Shown here: positions 52,644-61,289 of the stretch, piece after piece | How positions within the stretch are numbered: the first letter of the stretch is position 1 | How the letters are laid out: each line of letters starts with the position of its first letter | Assembly (NCBI RefSeq): GCF_004217185.1 | Contig: NZ_SHKL01000001.1 | Coordinates: 5,392,001-5,456,000, forward strand | Origin: Pseudonocardia sediminis | GTDB taxonomy: Bacteria > Actinomycetota > Actinomycetes > Mycobacteriales > Pseudonocardiaceae | Length of the DNA stretch: 64,000 nucleotides | Direction: 5' to 3' | Position numbers and translations under genes: made by a program | Notes under the pieces: generated by a model | The model's database searches: none | Told to the model about the DNA's origin: nothing | Seen by the model: the letters and a program-made list of their open reading frames with translations, nothing else

Positions 52644-53495
52644 ATGACGAAGGATCCGGAGGGCACCGGCGTCGGCTGGCGTCCGGAGATCGCGTCCGTC
52701 CTGGCCGGGACGACCGGGCTGGGGTTCTGCGAGGTCATCGCCGAATCCCTGAACCCTGGTGACGTGCCGGTCCCGCTGCGGTCGCTGGCCGCGGGCGGGA
52801 CGACGGTGATCCCGCACGGCGTTCGGCTGTCGCTCGGCGGCACCGAGCCCGTCGACGCGGGGCGGGTGACACACCTGGCCGCCTGCGCCGAGGCACTCGA
52901 CGCGCCGCTGGTCAGCGAGCACGTGTCGTTCGTCCGGGCCGGCGGACGCGAGGCCGGGCACCTGCTGCCGCTGCCCCGCACCCGCGAGGCCCTGGACGTG
53001 CTGGCCGCGAACATCGCACGCACCCGGACCGAGCTCGACGTCCCGCTGGCCGTGGAACCGATCGCGGCGCTGTTCGACTGGCCCGACGACGAGTTCGGCG
53101 AGCCCGAGTTCCTCACCCGGCTGCTCGACCGCACCGGCGCGCTGCTGCTGCTCGACGTCGCGAACATCCACGCCAACACGCTCAACCGCGGCCAGGACGC
53201 CCGCGCGGTGCTCGACGCGATGCCGCTGGACCGGGTCGCCTACTGCCACGTCGCGGGCGGAGCCGTCCACGACGGGCTCTACCACGACACGCACACCGAC
53301 GCGCTGCCCGGACCGGTGCTCGACCTGCTGGGGCACCTGGTGGACCGGTGCCCGTCCGTGCCGCCGGTGATGCTCGAACGCGACGGCCGCTACCCGCCGG
53401 CCACCGAGCTGCGCGCCGAGCTGGCCGCGATCGCCGCCGTCACGGGAACGCCGGCCCCGACCGGGGACGGGCACACCGCCGGGCTCGTCGGATGA
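52644..53495 (+). CDS. DUF692/MNIO-family enzyme (multinuclear iron oxygenase type)
   Basis: 283-residue TIM-barrel protein. The conserved ligand positions of the MNIO family can be seen: H58 (IPHGVRLSLGG), H93 (SEHVSF), E138 (AVEPIAALF), D171 and N174 (LLDVANIHAN), H202 (YCHVAGG), H217/D219 (HDTHTD) and E245 (MLERDGRY). Known members (MbnB, TglH) oxidatively modify cysteines or backbone of ribosomal peptides. The neighbouring Gly/Cys-tailed protein is the obvious substrate. ATG at 52644; ATGA overlap with the partner gene. Confidence 0.9.
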   Translation: MTKDPEGTGVGWRPEIASVLAGTTGLGFCEVIAESLNPGDVPVPLRSLAAGGTTVIPHGVRLSLGGTEPVDAGRVTHLAACAEALDAPLVSEHVSFVRAGGREAGHLLPLPRTREALDVLAANIARTRTELDVPLAVEPIAALFDWPDDEFGEPEFLTRLLDRTGALLLLDVANIHANTLNRGQDARAVLDAMPLDRVAYCHVAGGAVHDGLYHDTHTDALPGPVLDLLGHLVDRCPSVPPVMLERDGRYPPATELRAELAAIAAVTGTPAPTGDGHTAGLVG

Positions 53496-53896
53496 GCGGG
53501 GACCTCGCGGCCCGTCAGGCGGCGCTGGTCGAGGCGCTCGTCGCCGGCGGGCCCGACCCGATCGGGTTCGATCCGGAGCGCCTCGCCGCCACCCGGCGGG
53601 CGCTGCTGCGCAAGCGCGCCGGGCAGGCCGCCGCCGCGTGGCCACTGCTCGCGGCCGCCCTCGGCCCCGACTGGACACCGACGTTCGCCGCCCGGTTCGA
53701 CGCCGTCGCGCCCACCGACGCCCTGCGCGAGGGCTGGGACCTGGCCCGCGAGCTGCGGTCGGACGCCCGGTTCACCCCCGGCGCGGCACGGGAGCTCGCC
53801 GCCCGGGAGGCCGCGCTGCGCTACGACGGCGTGTCCGCGCCCCGCCGCCGCTCCCGCGCGGACGCCGCCCTGCGGCACCTTCTGAAACGATCATGA
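53492..53896 (+). CDS. Small helical partner of the MNIO enzyme
   Basis: 134 residues, almost entirely alpha-helical and Ala/Arg-rich: LAARQAALVEALVAGG, RLAATRRALLRKRAGQAAAA, FAARFDAVAPTDALREGWDL and a basic end. There are no cysteines or signal peptide. MNIO enzymes work with small partner proteins that bind the peptide substrate; size, position and the ATGA overlap with the enzyme fit this, though the sequence itself shows no recognised motif. Ends the three-gene module. Confidence 0.8.
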   Translation: MSGDLAARQAALVEALVAGGPDPIGFDPERLAATRRALLRKRAGQAAAAWPLLAAALGPDWTPTFAARFDAVAPTDALREGWDLARELRSDARFTPGAARELAAREAALRYDGVSAPRRRSRADAALRHLLKRS

Positions 53897-54046
53897 TCGT
53901 GACGTGCGCCACCCGTCGGGGTACGACGTTGTGAGCGCCACATCTCCTGTCGCGAGCGAACCGGGGGCGTACTCCTACACTCCCCGGTAACCCACGCGCC
54001 GGAGCTACGGGCCGGCGAGTCGTCATGACCGCGAGGAGATCGAAAA

Positions 54047-55822
54047 GTGCCCGCACTGCGCAAAGTGCTCGTCGCCAACCGTGGAGAGATCGCCGTCCGG
54101 GTGATCCGTGCTGCCAAGGACGCGGGCCTCGCCAGTGTCGCGGTCTACGCCGACCCGGACCGGGACGCGATGTTCGTCCGCGTCGCCGACGAGGCGTTCG
54201 CCCTGGGCGGTTCCACCGCGGCCGAGTCGTACCTGGACTTCGACAAGGTGATCGGCGCCGCGAAGCAGGCCGGGGCCGACTCCATCCACCCCGGCTACGG
54301 CTTCCTGTCCGAGAACGCCGACTTCGCCCAGGCCGTGATCGACGCCGGGATCACCTGGATCGGCCCGTCGCCGCAGTCCATCCGCGACCTCGGCGACAAG
54401 GTCACCGCCCGGCACATCGCCACCCGCGCCGGCGCCCCGCTCGTCCCGGGCACGAACGACCCGGTCGCCAACGCGGACGAGGTGATCGCCTTCGCGAAGG
54501 AGTACGGCCTCCCGGTCGCGATCAAGGCCGCGTTCGGTGGTGGTGGGCGCGGCATGAAGGTCGCGCGCGAGGAGAAGGACATCGCCGAGCTCTACGAGTC
54601 GGCCGTCCGCGAGGCCACCGCGGCGTTCGGCCGCGGCGAGTGCTTCGTCGAGCGCTACCTGGACCGCCCGCGCCACGTCGAGACGCAGGTCCTGGCCGAC
54701 CAGCACGGCAACGTGATCGTCGTCGGCACCCGCGACTGCTCGCTGCAGCGCCGCTTCCAGAAGCTCGTCGAGGAGGCGCCCGCACCGTTCCTGAGCGAGG
54801 AGCAGACACAGACGCTCTACGACGCGTCCAAGGCGATCTGCAAGGAGGCCGGCTACTACGGCGCCGGCACCGTCGAGTTCCTCGTCGGCGAGGACGGGAT
54901 GATCACCTTCCTGGAGGTGAACACCCGCCTGCAGGTCGAGCACCCCGTCTCCGAGGAGACCACCGGGCTCGACCTGGTGCGCCAGCAGTTCCTGATCGCC
55001 GAGGGCAAGGAGCTCCAGATCGACGGCGACCCGACGCCGGTCGGGCACGCGATCGAGTTCCGGATCAACGGTGAGGACGCCGGCCGGAACTTCCTCCCGG
55101 CGCCGGGCACCGTGTCCAAGATCTGGTACCCGGCCGGGCCGGGTGTCCGGATGGACGCCGGCGTCGAGGACGGCTCGGTGATCGGCGGGCAGTTCGACTC
55201 GCTGCTGGCCAAGCTGATCGTTCGCGGCGCCACCCGTCAGCAGGCGATCGAGCGCGCCCGTCGTGCGCTCGACGAGTTCAAGGTCGAGGGCATGGCGACG
55301 GTGCTGGAGTTCCACCGCCTCGTCGTCTCCGACCCGGCGTTCTCCTCGGAGTCGGCCGAGGACTTCACCGTCCACACCCGCTGGATCGAGACCGAGTGGA
55401 ACAACACCGTCCCGCCGTTCGAGGGTGGCGAGGGTGCCGAGGAGGAGTCCTCGGACCGTCAGACCGTCGTGGTCGAGGTCGGTGGACGACGCCTGGAGGT
55501 GTCGCTGCCCGGGGACCTCGCCCTCGGCGGGGGCGGCGGCAACGGCGGCGCGGCGAAGGCGGCCCCGCGCAAGCGCGGCGGCAAGGGCGGCGGCGCGAAG
55601 GCCTCCGGCGACGCCGTCACCGCCCCGATGCAGGGCACCATCATCAAGGTCGCGGTCTCCGACGGCGACACCGTCTCCGCGGGCGACCTGATCGTCGTCC
55701 TGGAGGCGATGAAGATGGAGAACCCGGTCACCGCGACCAAGGACGGCACCGTCACCGGCCTGAACGCCGAGTCCGGTGCCTCGATCTCGCAGGGCACCGT
55801 GATCTGCGAGATCAAGGACTGA
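54047..55822 (+). CDS. accA3: Acyl-CoA carboxylase alpha subunit (biotin carboxylase-carrier)
   Basis: 591 residues. The biotin carboxylase domain begins [19 protein letters not shown], with the ATP-grasp loop [13 protein letters not shown] near residue 162 and [17 protein letters not shown] Gly/Lys-rich linker precedes the C-terminal biotinyl domain, whose EAMKMENPV carries the biotinylated K556. It carboxylates its own biotin using ATP and bicarbonate and feeds AccD subunits such as AccD5 encoded at 43738. GTG at 54047. Modified by BirA. Confidence 0.96.
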   Translation: MPALRKVLVANRGEIAVRVIRAAKDAGLASVAVYADPDRDAMFVRVADEAFALGGSTAAESYLDFDKVIGAAKQAGADSIHPGYGFLSENADFAQAVIDAGITWIGPSPQSIRDLGDKVTARHIATRAGAPLVPGTNDPVANADEVIAFAKEYGLPVAIKAAFGGGGRGMKVAREEKDIAELYESAVREATAAFGRGECFVERYLDRPRHVETQVLADQHGNVIVVGTRDCSLQRRFQKLVEEAPAPFLSEEQTQTLYDASKAICKEAGYYGAGTVEFLVGEDGMITFLEVNTRLQVEHPVSEETTGLDLVRQQFLIAEGKELQIDGDPTPVGHAIEFRINGEDAGRNFLPAPGTVSKIWYPAGPGVRMDAGVEDGSVIGGQFDSLLAKLIVRGATRQQAIERARRALDEFKVEGMATVLEFHRLVVSDPAFSSESAEDFTVHTRWIETEWNNTVPPFEGGEGAEEESSDRQTVVVEVGGRRLEVSLPGDLALGGGGGNGGAAKAAPRKRGGKGGGAKASGDAVTAPMQGTIIKVAVSDGDTVSAGDLIVVLEAMKMENPVTATKDGTVTGLNAESGASISQGTVICEIKD

Positions 55823-55836
55823 GGCAGGACACGCCG

Positions 55837-56388
55837 ATGGACCCCGTGGAGATCAATGCGGGGGCCTGGTATCTCCGGGCACTGCGGGCCGACGACCGGG
55901 TGGACGACCGCCCGGCCGTCCTGGAGTCCGCGGTCGACCCGGAGATCCGGCGCTGGCGGCACCGCCCCGACCCGACGTCGGCGGCGGTCGCCGCCTACGT
56001 CGCCGAGCGGATCGCCGGCTGGGCCGACGAGACCCGCGCCACGTGGGCGGTCTGCGAGCCGACCACCGGCGAGATGCTCGGCGAGGTCGCCCTGGAGCAC
56101 CTGGACCTGCCGATGGGTACGGCCGAGGTGAGCTGCTGGGCGCTGGAGCGGGCCCGCGGCCGCGGGATGACCCGCACGGCCGTGGGCTCGGTGGTCCGGT
56201 TCGGCTTCGGCGGTCTGGGCCTGGCCCGGATCGGCTACGGCTGGGCGGAGCCCAACGTCGCCTCCGAACGGATCGCGCGGTCGCTGGGCTTCGTACCGGA
56301 GGGACGCCTGCGCGGCGCGTGGCTGGCCGACGACGTCCGCAGCGACATCCTCGTCGCCGGTCTGCTGGCCGACGACCCGCAGACCTGA
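55837..56388 (+). CDS. GNAT-family N-acetyltransferase
   Basis: 183 residues, RimJ/RimL-like subgroup. TWAVCEPTTGEMLGEVALEH and the acetyl-CoA segment CWALERARGRGMTRTAVGSV, then PNVASERIARSLGFVPEGRL, typical of the C-terminal part. The acceptor is unknown. ATG at 55837, 14 bases from the accA3 stop, so likely co-transcribed. Confidence 0.88.
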   Translation: MDPVEINAGAWYLRALRADDRVDDRPAVLESAVDPEIRRWRHRPDPTSAAVAAYVAERIAGWADETRATWAVCEPTTGEMLGEVALEHLDLPMGTAEVSCWALERARGRGMTRTAVGSVVRFGFGGLGLARIGYGWAEPNVASERIARSLGFVPEGRLRGAWLADDVRSDILVAGLLADDPQT

Positions 56389-56425
56389 CCCGCAGGCACC
56401 CGACACGGAGTCACCCGGGGCGGCC

Positions 56426-57100
56426 TCACTCGCAGGCGACGCCGTCGTCGTCGCCGTCGAGGCGGCGGCTGTAGCCGGGATCTCCGACGTAGATCGCGCC
56501 CTGGCCCGCCGCGGCGGCCGCGGCGCAGTCCGGGTAGTCGACCTGCGGCTTCTCCTCCGGGCCGGGCAGGTTCGCGATGCAGCGCCTCCCGTCACGGTCG
56601 AGCGCGCGCAGGCCGTCGAGGTACTCCGGCGAGGCGTCGTTGACGCCCCGGTAGGCGCCCGTGTGCGGGCGCTGCACCATGAACGAGCCGAGGTCGCCGA
56701 GCCCGGGGACCTCGACGTAGCGCAGCAGACGGCCGTCGCGGTCGGCGTCGTTCACGGCGGCGGGCTCGCGGCGCAACGACACCGTCGCGCCGAGGAGCAC
56801 CCTCTCGGCGTCGGCGCGGCCGGCCGGGCCAGCGTCGGTACGCATCTCGCAGGAGTCCGCGGCCAGCACCCGGACGACGCCGCCGCCGTCGATCGTGAAC
56901 GAGTCCCCGTCGACGACCCCGGAGACGGTGGCGGTCCGGTCGAACACACCGGGCTCGCCGGCGTCACCCGGCGCCGCGACCGTCGACGTCGAGGACAGCG
57001 TCACCACCGAGTAGACCGCGGCGGCCAGGAGCACCGCGATCGCCGCGGCGCACGCGGCCGGGACCCACCGCCGGCGGCGACGCCGGTGCCGTCCGCTCAC
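56426..57100 (-). CDS. Membrane-anchored thermonuclease-like protein with an excalibur domain
   Basis: 224 residues: a basic N-terminus, one helix (VPAACAAAIAVLLAAAVYSV), an extracellular staphylococcal-nuclease-like domain (SGVVDGDSFTIDGGGVVRVL ... RDGRLLRYVEV) and a C-terminal excalibur calcium loop (DYPDCAAAAAAGQG ... RLDGDDDGVACE). Catalytic positions R77, D82, E85 and R124 match those of SNase (R35, D40, E43, R87), so it may be an active surface nuclease. GTG at 57100, coupled to an upstream 12-codon ORF. Confidence 0.85.
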   Translation of the reverse strand: MSGRHRRRRRRWVPAACAAAIAVLLAAAVYSVVTLSSTSTVAAPGDAGEPGVFDRTATVSGVVDGDSFTIDGGGVVRVLAADSCEMRTDAGPAGRADAERVLLGATVSLRREPAAVNDADRDGRLLRYVEVPGLGDLGSFMVQRPHTGAYRGVNDASPEYLDGLRALDRDGRRCIANLPGPEEKPQVDYPDCAAAAAAGQGAIYVGDPGYSRRLDGDDDGVACE

Positions 57101-57135
57101 GGCCGCTCCACAGGGTCGGGGCGGCGCCTGTCCAT
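57097..57135 (-). CDS. 12-codon upstream ORF coupled to the thermonuclease-like gene
   Basis: ATG at 57135, preceded by GGGGAG, encodes MDRRRPDPVERP and stops at TGA 57097-57099, overlapping the GTG of the next gene as GTGA. It may be a translational leader. Its product is too short to judge. Confidence 0.4.
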   Translation of the reverse strand: MDRRRPDPVERP

Positions 57136-57230
57136 GGTCGTCTCCCCGTCGGTTCGCGTGGCCGGGCGTGATCACCCTAGCCACCGGTGGCCGTCCGGGT
57201 ACCCGTTGCGCGATCTCCGGTACCCGATCG

Positions 57231-57259
57231 TTGACGAAGTGCCGCAGGCGACCTAACGT
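57231..57259 (+). promoter_or_regulatory. Promoter upstream of the exonuclease-like gene
   Basis: TTGACG (57231-57236) and TAACGT (57254-57259) with 17-bp spacing, a good sigma70-type match for this genome. About 195 bases of leader precede the gene at 57460. The other part of 57101-57459 shows no further gene. Confidence 0.6.
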
Positions 57260-57459
57260 TTTCGCTCGCCAGGTACGAACCACTGCCTCGCGTCGCACTG
57301 CACAAGTACACAGCGATCGCAGTGACCCGTGTGTCCGCTCCACGGGGCCCGGTTTCTTCCGCCACGCGGGATGGACCGCGCCGCGGATCCGCTCACCACG
57401 TCGGCACAGCCACGCCGTGAGCAGTCATCGACTCATCTTCTCGACGACTGGGATCCGTC

Positions 57460-57936
57460 ATGCCCCCCATGCAGTTCTACGTCACCACCCACATCCACAC
57501 CGACGGCCCGATCCCGGGCCCCCACTCGCTGCTCACACTCGCCTCGGCCGCACACACCGGGGACGGGACCGTGGTCAGCACGTTCTCCGCGAACATCCGG
57601 GAGCTACCCGGGGCCACCCTGCACCCGACCGCGCTGGAGAACTGGCGCAGCCGGGCGGAGGACTGGCTCAGCACCCGGCGGGCCGCGCGCCCGCCGGCAC
57701 AGGTCACGAACGCCTACGCGAGCTGGGTCCAAGGGCTCGGCGGAGCACCGGTGTTCGTCACCGACCCGGACGAGCCCGACCACCTGTTCTGCTACTGGTA
57801 CCTCCAGCGCTTCGCCGGACGGTGGCCGTTCAGGGGCACGACCTCCGTCACGGAGGTGGACGACCGGATCCGCGCGACACCCCTGTGCACGTTGCAGGTG
57901 TGCTGCCCGGAGCCGCTGGTCCTCGCGGCCTGCTAG
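57460..57936 (+). CDS. Exonuclease-fold protein with degenerate catalytic site
   Basis: 158 residues resembling the small actinobacterial 3'-5' exonucleases of DEDD type. The start FYVTTHIHTDGPIPGPHSLL aligns with the usual DxExDGPxPG segment, and APVFVTDPDEPDHLFCYWYL then RFAGRWPFRGTTS with the second conserved block. The catalytic Asp-Glu pair of the first block is replaced (VTTHIH), and the C-terminal DEDD residues are not evident, so it is likely not a nuclease. ATG at 57460. It follows its own promoter and ends at a long terminator. Confidence 0.72.
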   Translation: MPPMQFYVTTHIHTDGPIPGPHSLLTLASAAHTGDGTVVSTFSANIRELPGATLHPTALENWRSRAEDWLSTRRAARPPAQVTNAYASWVQGLGGAPVFVTDPDEPDHLFCYWYLQRFAGRWPFRGTTSVTEVDDRIRATPLCTLQVCCPEPLVLAAC

Positions 57937-57978
57937 ACCCCTGCCCGGCCCGTCCATCCGACGAGGCGGGCCGGGACC

Positions 57979-58040
57979 GCACGACACCGACGCCCCCGTC
58001 GGCCCGGATCGCGACCGGGCCGACGGGGGCGTCGTCGTGC
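57979..58040 (+). terminator. 20-bp hairpin with an outer stem
   Basis: CGACGCCCCCGTCGGCCCGG (57988-58007) pairs perfectly with its complement at 58015-58034, loop 7 nt; an outer GCACGA / TCGTGC (57979-57984, 58035-58040) continues the stem. Terminator of the exonuclease-like gene. Confidence 0.8.
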
Positions 58041-58207
58041 CCGGCCCGGTCGCCCCTGTTCTCCGGCGCGGGCCGTTCGCGATCGCTACGGATATCGGTC
58101 CGGGAGGCCGGAATCGTCGGGGTGCGGCCCTAGCGTGGGTCCCGCATCGCCGACCGTGACGATGCGCGCCTGGCGCAGACCGTCCACCCGTCCTCTGCGA
58201 GGGACCC

Positions 58208-58570
58208 ATGCCCGACCGTTCCCCGGCCGCCCCGACGTCCGCCGCCCCGGCCCCCGACCTGCGGGTCGACCCGCAGGCCGTGTCCCGGCTGCGTTCCGCG
58301 CTCGACGACGCGCTGGCCCGTCTCGCCACTCCCGTGCGCGGTCTGGAGGCCGACGCCCGTCTGCCCCGCCCCTGGCTGGGTGACCCGGTGAGCGCGGCCG
58401 GCGCGGCGGCCTACGCCCGGCACAGCACCGACGGCCCGGACCCGGCACTCGGCGCGATCGCGGCCTACCGGGCCGAGCTGGAGCGGGTCCGCGACGGCCT
58501 GGGCGAGACCGACCGGAGCTACACCGCCGCGGAGGACACCGTGGCCGCGTCCTGGGACACCGCGCGATGA
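58208..58570 (+). CDS. WXG100-like helical protein
   Basis: 120 residues: a Pro/Ala-rich start, helix (QAVSRLRSALDDALARLATP), a central LPRPWLGDPVSAAGAAAYA resembling the WxG turn, then a second helix (AYRAELERVRDGLGETDRSY). This is the helix-turn-helix of small type VII (ESX) substrates. ATG at 58208; ATGA overlap with the PPE-like gene, suggesting the two form a heterodimer as PE/PPE or EsxA/B do. Confidence 0.72.
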   Translation: MPDRSPAAPTSAAPAPDLRVDPQAVSRLRSALDDALARLATPVRGLEADARLPRPWLGDPVSAAGAAAYARHSTDGPDPALGAIAAYRAELERVRDGLGETDRSYTAAEDTVAASWDTAR

Positions 58571-60396
58571 CCGCCCCGGCGCCGCCCGCACCAGTTCCCA
58601 CACCCGCACCCGCCGGGGGCGTCGCATCCTCAGGTGACGAACCGCGCTGGCAGGGGATGACGCACCAGGAGATCCACCGCATGGTCTCCGACGGCCCGGG
58701 CGCCGCCGGCTCGGCCGGCGCCGAGCAGGCCTGGCGGAGCACCGCCGCCACGCTGGCCGTCCTGCACCTCGACCTCGGCGGGCAGGCCCGCACGCTGCCG
58801 GCCGGGTGGGCGGGCGACGCCGCGGACGGCGCCCACGGTGGGCTGTCCCGGCTGGCCGACTGGGCCGGGCAGGCCGCCGACGGCGCCCGCCGGACCGCCG
58901 ACGGGCTGGGCGCGCAGGCCGGGCTGGCCGCGGATCTGCGGGCACGGATGCCGGCCCCCGGCGCGGCGGCACCACCTGACGTCGCGCCGGCGGCGACGGA
59001 CCCGTCGCTGCTCACCGACTGGGCCGCCGCGGACACGAGCGCCGGCAACGGCGCGCAACGGGCCGTGGAGCTGATGCAGCGTTACACCGAGGACAGCCGG
59101 GAGGTCGGGGCGGCGTTCGGGACGTGGGGTGCCCCGCCCGCCGTGTCCGTCGTGGTCGCGGCCGGTGGTGTTGGCGCAGGCGGGCCGGGGATCAGGGTGG
59201 CGGTGTCCGCGTCGGGCGCCGACGCAGGCACTGCGACACCGCCGTCGTCCGGATCCGGCGGCGCGGGCGGCACCGCGGGCGGTGTCGCGGCCGGAGCGGC
59301 GGGCGCGGCCGCCGGGGTGGTCACCGGAGGCGCGGCCACCGGTGCGCGACGGAGCGTCTCCCCCACCGTGGACGTACCTCCGGGCAGCGGTGCGACCACG
59401 GCGGGCGGCACCGCGAGCGGCGCGACAACAGGCGGCACGACGGCGGGTGGCACGACAGGGACGGCGGCTCGTCCGGCGCCGTCCGGCACGAACTCCGCGC
59501 AGGCTCCCGGTGCGGCGACGACACCGCAGCCCTCCGGGGCCGGCCCGACCGCCCCCGGCACCCCGACGACCGCCCCCGGCTCCGGAGCCGCCCCCGTCGC
59601 GGGCGGCACCGGTTCGACCGGAGCAGCGGTCGCGACCGTCCCGAGCGGGGCGGCGCACCGGCCGCCGTCGGGTCGTCGCCTGACGAGCGGGCAGCGCGGG
59701 CAGTCCGGCCTCCCCGGTGGAACCGCCACCGACCGGAGCCGACGGTCCACGAAGGACCGCACCACCACCACCGGCCGCGGCCCGCAGGGCGGTGGGACCG
59801 GCCCGTCGTCCACCGGCACCGCTCCGGGCTCCGCCGCCCTCGGCGCGGACGGGACCGGCATGCCGGAACGGATCGCCGCCGACGCACTCACCACCACGAC
59901 GCCGGGTTCGCACACCGTCCCGGACGCCGGCGCCACGGTCGGCCACGGCTCGGCGACCGTCCCGGGGACGGGTCACGGCGCGGCTCATTCACCGTCCGGC
60001 CCGGGTGGGGGCCCGGCGGCGACGGGAAGCGGCTCCACGGCGCCGGGAGGCGGCTCCCCGGCACAAGGAGGCGGCCCCGCCGTGGGCGGCGGCGACCACG
60101 CCGTCACACCGATGGCGCCCGGCGGAGCGGGTGCGGCGCCGGGCGCCCCGGGTCGGGTCAGCCGGCCTCCGGCGTGGCGCGCGATGGTCGACCGGCACGC
60201 CGCCGACGCCGGCGCCCTGCCCGGGCCCGCGGGCCACGACCCCGCACACCCCGGTGGTGCCGGAACGGGCCCCGCGTCCGGGCACCACCGGCCCGCGCCG
60301 CCGCCGTCCGAGACTGGCGACGACGGGAGCGGCCGCACCGACCCGGGAGCCCCGCCCGTGCTGCGCCCGGACGACCCCTGGCGTCACCGTGGCTGA
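58567..60396 (+). CDS. PPE-like protein with a long Ala/Gly/Thr/Pro tail
   Basis: 609 residues. The N-terminal about 180 residues are helical with WQGMTHQEIHRMVSDGPGA, AWRSTAATLAVLHLDLGGQA and the GWAGDAADGAHGGLSRLADW segment typical of PPE/WXG-like domains in Pseudonocardiales. The remaining 430 residues are low complexity with repeats such as GTTAGGTTG and GGGPA. Probably an exported ESX-type protein. Coupled at both ends (ATGA before, 8-base overlap after). Confidence 0.8.
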   Translation: MTAPAPPAPVPTPAPAGGVASSGDEPRWQGMTHQEIHRMVSDGPGAAGSAGAEQAWRSTAATLAVLHLDLGGQARTLPAGWAGDAADGAHGGLSRLADWAGQAADGARRTADGLGAQAGLAADLRARMPAPGAAAPPDVAPAATDPSLLTDWAAADTSAGNGAQRAVELMQRYTEDSREVGAAFGTWGAPPAVSVVVAAGGVGAGGPGIRVAVSASGADAGTATPPSSGSGGAGGTAGGVAAGAAGAAAGVVTGGAATGARRSVSPTVDVPPGSGATTAGGTASGATTGGTTAGGTTGTAARPAPSGTNSAQAPGAATTPQPSGAGPTAPGTPTTAPGSGAAPVAGGTGSTGAAVATVPSGAAHRPPSGRRLTSGQRGQSGLPGGTATDRSRRSTKDRTTTTGRGPQGGGTGPSSTGTAPGSAALGADGTGMPERIAADALTTTTPGSHTVPDAGATVGHGSATVPGTGHGAAHSPSGPGGGPAATGSGSTAPGGGSPAQGGGPAVGGGDHAVTPMAPGGAGAAPGAPGRVSRPPAWRAMVDRHAADAGALPGPAGHDPAHPGGAGTGPASGHHRPAPPPSETGDDGSGRTDPGAPPVLRPDDPWRHRG

Positions 60397-61234
60397 GCCG
60401 CTGACTGCTCGGAACGAGATCGTTCCCGGGCCGTCCGTCCCGGGCCCGTTCACCGCGACGGGTACCCGGCACGTCCTGACCGACGTCGAGTTCGACGTGC
60501 TGTGGGAGGAGCTGCGCCTGGGCCCCACCCCGGTCGTGCTGCGCCTGCCCTCGCCCGGCCGGACCGCGGCCGAGCGCCGCCGGATCGCCGCGGACGGGCT
60601 GGCCGGGCTGCGCGACCGGGGCCTGGCCGGACCGGACGGCCCCGACCCCGAGCTGGTGCGGCTGCTCGGCCTGCTGGCCGCCCCGCGACGTCAGCTGGAG
60701 CTGCGGGCCTGGTTCGGTCACCCGGTCCGGGCGAGTGCCGCCGAACGCGACGGCGACGGTGCGCTCGCCGTACACCGCGACCGCACCGTCGTGCTCGGCG
60801 CGTGCGGGTCACCGGCGCACGCCGTCACCGGTGCGCTGCCGCCACGCCCGGCCGGGCGTGGACGCGCGGTGACGCTGCCGACGTCCGTCCTCGCCGAGGT
60901 CCTCACCGGCGACGAGACAGCCGACATCGCCGGGACGCTGACCGGGCTCGGTGTCGATCCGCGCGACGCCGCGACGGTGGCCGCCGTGCTGCGAGGGCCG
61001 GCCCACCGCGGTCAGGTCGCCGCCGTCGTGCACGACCGGTGGGGCAGCCCGCACCGGCCGGTCGGGCACCTCACGCTGCTCGACGCCCCGGACGGCCGCT
61101 ACCGGCTCACCCGCGCCACCGCCGACGACGGTGTCGAGTGGTCCACGCTGGCCCCGGTCGACACCCGTCGCCTGCACGCACTGCTCGGCGACCTCCTCGG
61201 CACCGCGCAGGAGGCCGTCGACGCCGCGCGGTGA
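60389..61234 (+). CDS. ESX secretion-associated protein EspG
   Basis: 281 residues of the EspG family, cytosolic chaperones that hold the tip of PPE-type substrates for secretion. HVLTDVEFDVLWEELRLGPT begins the fold; RRQLELRAWFGHPVRA and ADGGVEW-type strands follow (VHDRWGSPHRPVGHLTLLD). The GTG at 60389 overlaps the PPE-like stop. No EccA-E, MycP or other ESX core gene is in the window, so the machinery must be elsewhere. Confidence 0.9.
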   Translation: MAEPLTARNEIVPGPSVPGPFTATGTRHVLTDVEFDVLWEELRLGPTPVVLRLPSPGRTAAERRRIAADGLAGLRDRGLAGPDGPDPELVRLLGLLAAPRRQLELRAWFGHPVRASAAERDGDGALAVHRDRTVVLGACGSPAHAVTGALPPRPAGRGRAVTLPTSVLAEVLTGDETADIAGTLTGLGVDPRDAATVAAVLRGPAHRGQVAAVVHDRWGSPHRPVGHLTLLDAPDGRYRLTRATADDGVEWSTLAPVDTRRLHALLGDLLGTAQEAVDAAR

Positions 61235-61244
61235 GCGCCACTCG

Positions 61245-61289
61245 AGGTCCCGGCCCTACTCCAGATCCCGGCCCTATTCCAGGTCGGAG
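61245..61289. repeat. 18-bp tandem repeat across the lpdA stop
   Basis: AGGTCCCGGCCCTACTCC (61245-61262), AGATCCCGGCCCTATTCC (61263-61280) and a partial third copy AGGTCGGAG. On the lpdA strand each copy reads GAC-CTG-GAA-TAG or the like in the gene frame, so every copy carries an in-frame stop. Confidence 0.8.

Noticed and set aside
59082-59936. Long minus-strand frame opposite the PPE-like tail
   Set aside because: Valine/proline-rich mirror of a GC-rich repetitive tail, with no start context or domain.
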